Below, in pieces: positions 61,163-64,000 of a stretch of DNA of 64,000 nt. A program made the position numbers and the translations under genes. The notes beneath the pieces were generated by a model, which saw nothing but the letters and a program-made list of their open reading frames with translations, did no database searches and had not been told where the DNA came from. This stretch comes from an uncultured Lachnoclostridium sp. (GTDB taxonomy: Bacteria > Bacillota > Clostridia > Lachnospirales > Lachnospiraceae). Where the stretch lies: the NCBI GenBank assembly GCA_944381625.1, contig CALWLW010000011.1, positions 1 through 64,000 on the forward strand. Reading direction: 5' to 3'. Numbering within the stretch: the first letter of the stretch is position 1; every line of letters starts with the position of its first letter.

Positions 61163-64000
61163 TCAGTCTTCCTCTGCCGCAGCCTCTCTGCCAGAACGGC
61201 CATGCTTCCGCTTTACACAGCAGGCAATGATTCCCGCCGCGCACATCACTGCCGCAGCCGCGGCCGCGGTTCCCCAGGCAGAGGTTTTCTCCAGTACCAG
61301 GACGTATCCATTCTTTTCCAGTTTCAGATCAGCGGCCAGGAAGCTTCCTGTCTTCTGCGCATCCCGGATCTCATCCGTCCATTCCATGCTGCCGGAAACC
61401 GCGGCCAGGGAATTTCCTCTGCGGGAACGCTTCACTTTCAGAGAGATTTCCTGATCCAACGCTTCCACCTGACTGATTTCATAACGGTAAGCAGCTCTCA
61501 GCCGGTATCTTCCGGCCACTCCCTGTTCCTCCAGCATCTGTTCCAAAGACGCCGCCTCTTCCTCCGAGGCTTCTTCCACCTTCAGCGTGCTGTCCGGGTA
61601 AAAGCTTCCTCCCAGCAGGATCTGCGCCTCTCCTTCCTGCGCGTCCGATGACAGGGACGGAAGGAAAGCCCGGTACACAGAATGCACCGTCAGATTCCTT
61701 CGGATGGAACGTAAGTCCTTCTCTTCCCAGAAAGCGTATTCGCCCTCCGGGACTGTAAGCGCGGGATATTTTTCTCCCGGCAGACTGTCCCCATAGGTAA
61801 AAGTGCCTTCCCACACGGTCTCCCCTTTGTCCACAAAACGTACGGTGAAATTTTGGAAATTCTCAGGAAGCGGTTTCTGCGCCAACAGCTCTTCGTAGCT
61901 CACCCCGGAAGCCTCTGCCTTCCGGGTCACACCGTTCACGGCTCCATAACCGTTTTCCACGAACCAGTTGTTTTCCACGGCTCCTTCCGCACTGCCCGCG
62001 ACGGCCCCGCTGTAAGCGGCTTTCTCCTCCGACGGCTCCAGATAGGCGCAGATATAACAGCCGCTGACGTCCTCTCCTTTTCCTGCAGCGCCGCCCAGAT
62101 AAGCCTCAGCGCTCACACCGCCCAGATAATAGCAGTCCCGGATGGCGTTTTTTGACTGTCCCGCAATCCCTCCGGCATAGCTGCCGTCTGCGGCCTGCAC
62201 ATCTTCGTAGCTCTCGCAGGATACGATCACGCCGTAATCTGCTTTTCCCGCAATACCGCCTGCGTATCCCTGCTCCGCGGACACAGCCGCTGTATTGACG
62301 CAGTCAGCGACCAGCGCCTGGACATGCCGGGTTAACTTTGTGTCATCGTCGTCATCCTCCTCATCGTCCTTCGCTTCCAGCAGATCAAACGGCCAGTCGG
62401 CGGTTCTTTTGGCGCTGTCTTTGGAGATGCTGCCCACAATCCCGCCTCCCCGGCTGTCAGCAAGAATCTCGCCAGAGTTATCGCAGGAGGCCACCTTCCC
62501 TTCTTCTTCCGTCCCATCCATCAGCTCTGATACGTCCACATAGACCGTCCGCTCCTGGATGCTGCGGGTAAGGTCGTCCAGGCCGTCCGAGAGAATTCCC
62601 CGGATATTTTCAAAATGTTTTTCCACGTCGTCCAATCGGTCAGACACCCCGTCCATATCGCTTTCCAGCGTATCCCCGGAGGATTCCATCTGGTCGGAGA
62701 TCCGGTCCCCCTGCCCCTGCAGGTCTGTTTTCATACGGTCCATCGTATCTCCAAAATCATCCAGCGTGTTCCCAAGAGATCTGTCGATGGCCCGAATCTG
62801 ATCCTCCATGGTCTTAAAGTCCTGGCTCAGACGCTCCGCCTGGCCCGGAAACTGTTCCAGCGTGCCCATGATCCCCTGCATCTGCGCCTGGATATCCGCG
62901 CTGAGTTCCTGCAGTTTCCGGAGCAGCTCCGCCGCCTGGGACGACTCCGCCGCTGCCGCGTCCGACACGCCCTCCGTCGTACATACAAAAGCCATGGGCG
63001 TCATCCCTGTCCCGTCGGATGCCGGAGCAGGATCATCTGCATCCTGAGCCGGGGACGTTTCTGCCGGAGCAGCTGGGACTTCCTCCTCCGGAGCGGCTGG
63101 AGATTCCTCTGCCGGGGCGGCTGAGACTTCCTCCTCCGAAGCGGCTGGAGATTCCTCCGCTGGGGTGTCTGTCCCCGGCTCCGCCGGCTCCTCTTGATTC
63201 TGCCCTGCCTCCTGCACTTCGTCTGTGACAGCGTCTGCACTGACGTTATTTTCTGTACTGTCTTTCCCCGTCGGCTCGATGACGTCCTCTTCGGTTCTGT
63301 TTTCCCCTGCCGGCTCATCGCCATCCTCTTCTGTACTGTCTTCCTCCGCCGGCTCGCCGCCACCCTCTTCGCTTTCGTCTTCCCCCGCCGGCTCATCGCC
63401 ATCCTCTTCTGTGGAATCTCCTGCGGAGCCCGCGTTCTGCAGATATCCTTCCAGATCTTCCAGTTTCCCCTGCAGCTGTCCTATCTGCTCCTGGTACTGG
63501 TCCAGCACTCCCTGCAGCGCGTCCCCCTGCTGGGCCGCATACGGTTTCAGCTGCTCTATCAGAGCCTGCATCTGCCGGATATCCTCCCGGATCTGCGCCG
63601 CGCGGCCTGCCAGGTCTTCTGCTCCTGTCAGGAACTGCATCCCATCTATGGTATTTTCCAGGCTGGACACCCGATCCTCCAGCTCTTCTCTTCCGTCTTC
63701 CGCCAAATCTCCGTATTCGTCCAGGTATCCTCTGACAGAACTGCGGAGGGCCTTCAGCTGATCCGACAATATGTCCACGTTATCCCACAGATGATCGCCG
63801 GTTTCACGGGCCGCGTCAGACAACGCGTCCACCGCATCGGACAGTGCGTCCAGTTCATCCTCCAGCTCCTGCCTGTATTCCCGGTCATAGCAGGCCGCTT
63901 CGTAAGGGTCAAAATAACCCACGATCCCTCCGACGCTTTTCCGTCCGCTTACCGTGCCTTCGTTCCGGCAGTATATCAGTTCCCCGCTTTGCCTCCCGGC
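61163..64000 (-). CDS. Large cell-surface protein with coiled coils, GLUG-like motifs and membrane anchor (N-terminus outside the window)
   Basis: At least 945 residues, cut by the right edge: the frame is open to base 64000 and encodes GLUG-like sequence (NEGTVSGRKSVGGIVGYFD) before the GTG at 63922. Then come coiled-coil segments (LEDELDALSDAVDALSDAA), a Glu/Pro/Ala-rich repeat region (EESPAAPEEEV type, about residues 165-300 from 63922), further coiled coil, more GLUG-like motifs (GGIAGQSKNAIRDCYYLGG), beta domains, and a C-terminal membrane helix with a basic tail. No sortase LPXTG is seen. Probably an adhesin or sensor at the cell surface. The region 61036-61162 is a short spacer. Confidence 0.75.
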   Translation of the reverse strand, partial: AGRQSGELIYCRNEGTVSGRKSVGGIVGYFDPYEAACYDREYRQELEDELDALSDAVDALSDAARETGDHLWDNVDILSDQLKALRSSVRGYLDEYGDLAEDGREELEDRVSSLENTIDGMQFLTGAEDLAGRAAQIREDIRQMQALIEQLKPYAAQQGDALQGVLDQYQEQIGQLQGKLEDLEGYLQNAGSAGDSTEEDGDEPAGEDESEEGGGEPAEEDSTEEDGDEPAGENRTEEDVIEPTGKDSTENNVSADAVTDEVQEAGQNQEEPAEPGTDTPAEESPAASEEEVSAAPAEESPAAPEEEVPAAPAETSPAQDADDPAPASDGTGMTPMAFVCTTEGVSDAAAAESSQAAELLRKLQELSADIQAQMQGIMGTLEQFPGQAERLSQDFKTMEDQIRAIDRSLGNTLDDFGDTMDRMKTDLQGQGDRISDQMESSGDTLESDMDGVSDRLDDVEKHFENIRGILSDGLDDLTRSIQERTVYVDVSELMDGTEEEGKVASCDNSGEILADSRGGGIVGSISKDSAKRTADWPFDLLEAKDDEEDDDDDTKLTRHVQALVADCVNTAAVSAEQGYAGGIAGKADYGVIVSCESYEDVQAADGSYAGGIAGQSKNAIRDCYYLGGVSAEAYLGGAAGKGEDVSGCYICAYLEPSEEKAAYSGAVAGSAEGAVENNWFVENGYGAVNGVTRKAEASGVSYEELLAQKPLPENFQNFTVRFVDKGETVWEGTFTYGDSLPGEKYPALTVPEGEYAFWEEKDLRSIRRNLTVHSVYRAFLPSLSSDAQEGEAQILLGGSFYPDSTLKVEEASEEEAASLEQMLEEQGVAGRYRLRAAYRYEISQVEALDQEISLKVKRSRRGNSLAAVSGSMEWTDEIRDAQKTGSFLAADLKLEKNGYVLVLEKTSAWGTAAAAAAVMCAAGIIACCVKRKHGRSGREAAAEED

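Noticed and set aside
61202..63761. Several plus-strand frames rich in Ser/Pro
   Set aside because: Shadows of the surface-protein gene on the minus strand, caused by its acidic repeats.

Overview
The window looks like a chromosomal segment of a gut-type Lachnospiraceae (Clostridia). Three things suggest this: mid-to-high GC coding sequence with strong AGGAGG ribosome-binding sites, the Clostridia-type gene sets (NADH-linked formate dehydrogenase, CD1871A-type CXXC protein, SmsCB minimal Fe-S machinery, RsiV-type anti-sigma factor), and the secG-rnr-smpB-ssrA order. I see no phage, transposase, CRISPR array or tRNA. Names rest on motif reading without database searches.

Layout. 0-0.2 kb: promoter and leader apparently firing leftward into an rRNA operon outside the window. 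0.2-12 kb: thioesterase, a sensor kinase, then a formate dehydrogenase locus (NuoE-, NuoF- and FdhA-type subunits) with its cofactor genes (mobA, fdhD, mobB, moeA, MOSC protein), ending in a response regulator. The kinase and the regulator bracket the locus. 12-15.6 kb: a TlpA/CXXC/polyferredoxin redox operon, then an ECF sigma/RsiV/lipoprotein operon. 15.8-16.1 kb: a probable structured non-coding RNA behind a consensus promoter. 16.3-22.3 kb: ssrA, two inserted accessory genes (SUKH, WG-repeat), smpB, rnr, secG. 22.3-25.9 kb: polar amino acid ABC transporter, polyferredoxin, phosphodiesterase. 25.8-31.8 kb: MoxR/VWA pair, a structured intergenic element, a DtxR/MntR-like regulator, an XRE regulator and a MATE pump. 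31.7-36.7 kb: GNAT, a two-component pair with a likely target lipoprotein, and a DUF4143 ATPase. 36.8-40.7 kb: a four-gene operon joining a flavin/Fe-S protein, a fused permease-binding protein ABC importer and a SirTM-like sirtuin. 40.9-47.1 kb: lon and two Hsp20 genes under CIRCE operators, a class V aminotransferase and an AT-rich trio of small genes. 47.1-51.1 kb: panE, ZIP transporter, thioredoxin, thioredoxin reductase-like protein, BirA-controlled bioY.

51.1-59.3 kb holds the most interesting unit: a nickel/peptide-type ABC importer (A-E) led by a SAM methyltransferase, a LysR regulator, and a second related methyltransferase. Three copies of a G-rich motif each sit where the -35 box of one transcription unit should be, and an array of very long perfect palindromes lies between the LysR and second methyltransferase genes. 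59.3-61 kb: smsB and smsC. 61.1-64 kb: a large cell-surface protein whose N-terminus lies beyond the right edge.
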